DNA of 64,000 bases from NCBI GenBank assembly GCA_916610825.1, contig OU744446.1:11342538-11406537 (forward strand), read 5' to 3'. Each line of letters opens with the position of its first letter. The stretch's first letter is position 1. Shown here one piece after another: positions 60,901 to 64,000 of this stretch. The notes under the pieces were generated by a model. It worked only from the letters and a program-made list of their open reading frames with translations, did not search any database and was not told the DNA's origin. The stretch is from Haliclystus octoradiatus (lineage: Eukaryota > Cnidaria > Staurozoa > Stauromedusae > Haliclystidae). A program made the position numbers and the translations under genes.

Positions 60901-63420
60901 ACTCCATGTAATAAATACATCTTTAATAAACTATGGAATTCAATTTCAGCGGAAGTTTGATCAAAAACTTCATTTAATCTTCAAAAAGTTTTTGTACACA
61001 AATGGCATATTTCCAAAAATTGTACACATCTTACGTACCATGCGATTTTGTCAAATGTCGATATTTCAGATAAAAATTACTGCATGTGATAAATACATCT
61101 TTAATAAACTATGGAATTCAATTTCAGCGAAAGTTTTGATCAAAAACTTCATTTAATCTTCAAAAAGTTTTTGTACACAAATGGCATATTTCCAAAAATT
61201 GTACACATCTTACGTACCATGCGATTTTGTCAAATGTCGCTATTTCAGATAAAAATTACTCCATGTGATAAATACATCTTTAATAAACTATGGAATTCAA
61301 TTTCAGCGAAAGTTTTGATCAAAAACTTCATTTAATCTTCAAAAAGTTTTTGTACACAAATGGCATATTTCGAAACATTGTACACATCTTACGCACATCT
61401 TATGTACCATGCGATTTTGTCAAATGTCGATATTTCAGATAAAAATTTCTGCATGTGATAAATACATCTTTAATAAACTATGGAATTCAATTTCAGCGAA
61501 AGTTTTGATCAAAAACTTCATTTAATCTTCAAAAAGTTTTTGTACACAAATGGCATATTTCCAAAAATTGTACACATCTTACGTACCATGCGATTTTGTC
61601 AAATGTCGATATTTCCGATAAAAATGACTCCATGTGATAAATACATCTTTAATAAACTATGGAATTCAATTTCAGCGAAAGTTTCGATCAAAAACTTCAT
61701 TTAATCTTCAAAAAGTTTTTGTACACAAATGGCATATTCCCAAAAATTGTACACATCTTATGCACATCTTATGTACCATGCGATTTTGTCAAATGTCGAT
61801 ATTTCAGATAAAAATTACTCCATGTGATAAATACATCTTTAATAAACTATGGAATTCAATTTCAGCGAAACTTTTGATCAAAAACTTCATTTAATCTTCA
61901 AAAAGTTTTTGTACACAAATGGCACATTTCCAAAAATTGTACACATCTTACGTACCATGCGATTTTGTCAAATGTCGATATTTCCGATAAAAATGACTCC
62001 ATGTGATAAATACATCTTTAATAAACTATGGAATTCAATTTCAGCGAAAGTTTTGATCAAAAACTTCATTTAATCTTCAAAAAGTTTTTGTACACAAATG
62101 GCATATTCCCAAAAATTGTACACATCTTATGCATATCTTATGTACCATGCGATTTTGTCAAATGTCGATATTTCAGATAAAAATTTCTGCATGTGATAAA
62201 TACATCTTTAATAAACTATGGAATTCAATTTCAGCGAAAGTTTTGATCAAAAACTTCATTTAATCTTCAAAAAGTTTTTGTACACAAATGGCATATTTCC
62301 AAAAATTGTACACATCTTACGTACCATGCGATTTTGTCAAATGTCGATATTTCCGATAAAAATGACTCCATGTGATAAATACATCTTTAATAAACTATGG
62401 AATTCAATTTCAGCGAAAGTTTTGATCAAAAACTTCATTTATTCTTCAAAAAGTTTTTGTACACAAATGGCATATTTCCAAAAATTGTACACATCTTATG
62501 CACATCTTATGTACCATGCGATTTTGTCAAATGTCGATATTTCAGATAAAAATTACTCCATGTGATAAATACATCTTTAATAAACTATGGAATTCAATTT
62601 CAGCGAAAGTTTTGATCAAAAACTTCATTTAATCTTCAAAAAGTTTTTGTACACAAATGGCATTTTTCCAAAAATTGTACACATCTTACGTACCATGCGA
62701 TTTTGTCAAATGTCGATATTTCAAATAAAAAATTACTCCATGTGATAATACATCTTTAATAAACTATGGAATTCAATTTCAGCGAAAGTTTTGATCAAAA
62801 ACTTCATTTAATCTTCAAAAAGTTTTTGTACACAAATGGCATATTTCCAAAAATTGTACACATCTTACGTACCATGCGATTTTGTCAAATGTCGATATTT
62901 CCGATAAAAATGACTCCATGTGATAAATACATCTTTAATAAACTATGGAATTCAATTTCAGCGAAAGTTTTGATCAAAAACTTCATTTAATCTTCAAAAA
63001 GTTTTTGTACACAAATGGCATATTTCCAAAAATTGTACACATCTTACGTACCATGCGATATTGTCAAATGTCAATATTTTATATAAAAATGACTCCATGT
63101 GATAAATACATCTTTAATAAACTATGGAATTCAATTTCAGCGAAAGCTTTGATCTAAAACTTTATTCAATTTTCAAAACCTTTTTGTACACAAATGGCAT
63201 ATTTCCAAAAATTGTACACATCTTATGTAGGCCTACCATGCGATTTTGTCAAATGTCGATATTTCAGATAAAAATTACTCCATGTGATATATAAATCATT
63301 AACAAATAATGGAATTCAATTTCAGTGAAAGTTTTGATCAAAAATTCATTCAATTCTTCAAAAAGTTTTTGTACAAAAAAGGCATGTTTACAAAAACTGC
63401 ATATGTCTGGATTGTTGGAG
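57960..63420. repeat. Satellite array, ~179 bp monomer with higher-order structure
   Basis: About 30 head-to-tail monomers. Each contains TTTAATAAACTATGGAATTC, CAATTTCAGCGAAAG, TTTTTGTACACAAATGGCAT and CATGCGATTTTGTCAAATGT. The core monomer is 179 bp; some carry an 11 bp duplication of an ACATCTTATGT word (190 bp). Copies at 57960-58620 and after 63140 are clearly diverged, while 58750-63100 is homogenised. Higher-order periods are 1083 bp (59313/60397 and 59492/60575) and 369 bp (61111, 61480, 61849, 62218, 62587). Repeated ~74-codon frames in it follow from the monomer and are not genes. Confidence 0.95.
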
Positions 63421-64000
63421 ATTTTGTCAGTGATGCAGTTTCAGTCAAAAAATAATCAGTGTCAGGACCATAATTAGTGTTTTATAGAAACTGCCGAAAC
63501 AAAATTTTAGTTAAACTTTTTGTCAAATGCAGACTCAATCTGCATAAATTGTTTCTAAGTATATGCCTCATTTGGCAATAATCTTCCAATTAAGTCTATA
63601 TGATAATTATAGTGTCTAGGGTCAATGCTAAGGACAATGTAGGTATCTAGTACATCATCTTTTTAGCACAATTGCAGTAATTACGTATTACGTTAATGAT
63701 ATATCCTAATATATTTCAAAAAATTACTCAAACTGATTTTTGTTGAATACCATATTTGCCGTCTATATCAATTTTAATAAATATCCAAATTCATGATCTC
63801 CACCATAAATAAGTTATAAATCTTTGTACTTCCATAATATTAGCTATTGGTTGACAGTTACATGTAAGTGAACTGTAGTAGCAACTATAGTATATTTGTA
63901 AATGAACTGTAGTACACTAGTAGCAACCATGGTATATTTTATAAAATTCCACTCTAGTATTGGTTCATTACTTCAATTTTCTGATCTTGTAAATGCCATT
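63421..64000. other. Right flank of the satellite
   Basis: Unique AT-rich sequence with a short direct repeat (AGTGAACTGTAGTA/AATGAACTGTAGTA, near 63868 and 63901). No exon recognised. Confidence 0.4.

Noticed and set aside
58765..63157. Series of ~74-residue proteins
   Set aside because: They are the satellite monomer read in one frame, with no family features and no start context independent of the repeat.

Overview
This is a 64 kb piece of an AT-rich animal nuclear genome. Every cellular gene I can reconstruct is split by GT-AG introns, and the proteins are metazoan families: a nonaspanin, a GLUT sugar transporter, Eyes absent, ATRAID and an M1 aminopeptidase. The many palindromic TAGGCCTA words, the high density of small DNA transposons and one sharply diverged orthologue suggest an invertebrate, possibly a deuterostome such as a tunicate. 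That placement is an inference and is weakly held. There is no bacterial or organellar sequence, no operon and no CRISPR array.

Layout. (1) 956-13498, minus: the N-terminal luminal half of a TM9SF4-like nonaspanin in 11 exons. The gene runs off the left edge, and its introns hold a Gypsy pol relic nested in a hAT-like miniature element, a SINE, a LINE tail and a solo LTR. (2) 15657-23737, plus: a complete 12-exon class I GLUT/SLC2A transporter of 509 residues. (3) 24085-34.4 kb, minus: a complete eyes absent (EYA) gene, 12 coding exons and 791 residues, tail to tail with the GLUT gene. Its HAD phosphatase domain is recognisable to the last residue, but the nucleophilic Asp is Ser and the motif IV Asp is gone. 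(4) 38053-44513, minus: an ATRAID orthologue in 7 exons. (5) 46286-48798, plus: the N-terminal half of a type II membrane M1 aminopeptidase. No further exons are visible. (6) 50068-54189, minus: a young LTR retrotransposon with intact gag and pol. (7) 55325-57155: an inverted-repeat unit containing a 541 bp tandem duplication. (8) About 57.96-63.42 kb: a satellite array of ~179 bp monomers with two kinds of higher-order repeat.

The host genes are unrelated in function, so this is ordinary metazoan gene order: two divergent pairs (TM9SF4/GLUT and ATRAID/aminopeptidase) and one convergent pair (GLUT/EYA). The two most notable signals are the EYA that has lost two catalytic aspartates while the rest of its fold is kept, and the composite mobile element in TM9SF4 intron 3, whose two hAT-type halves still carry the same 8 bp target duplication around an LTR-less Gypsy fragment. 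Exon coordinates were derived by hand from reading frame and splice phase; phases agree across all joins, so they should be within a base or two.
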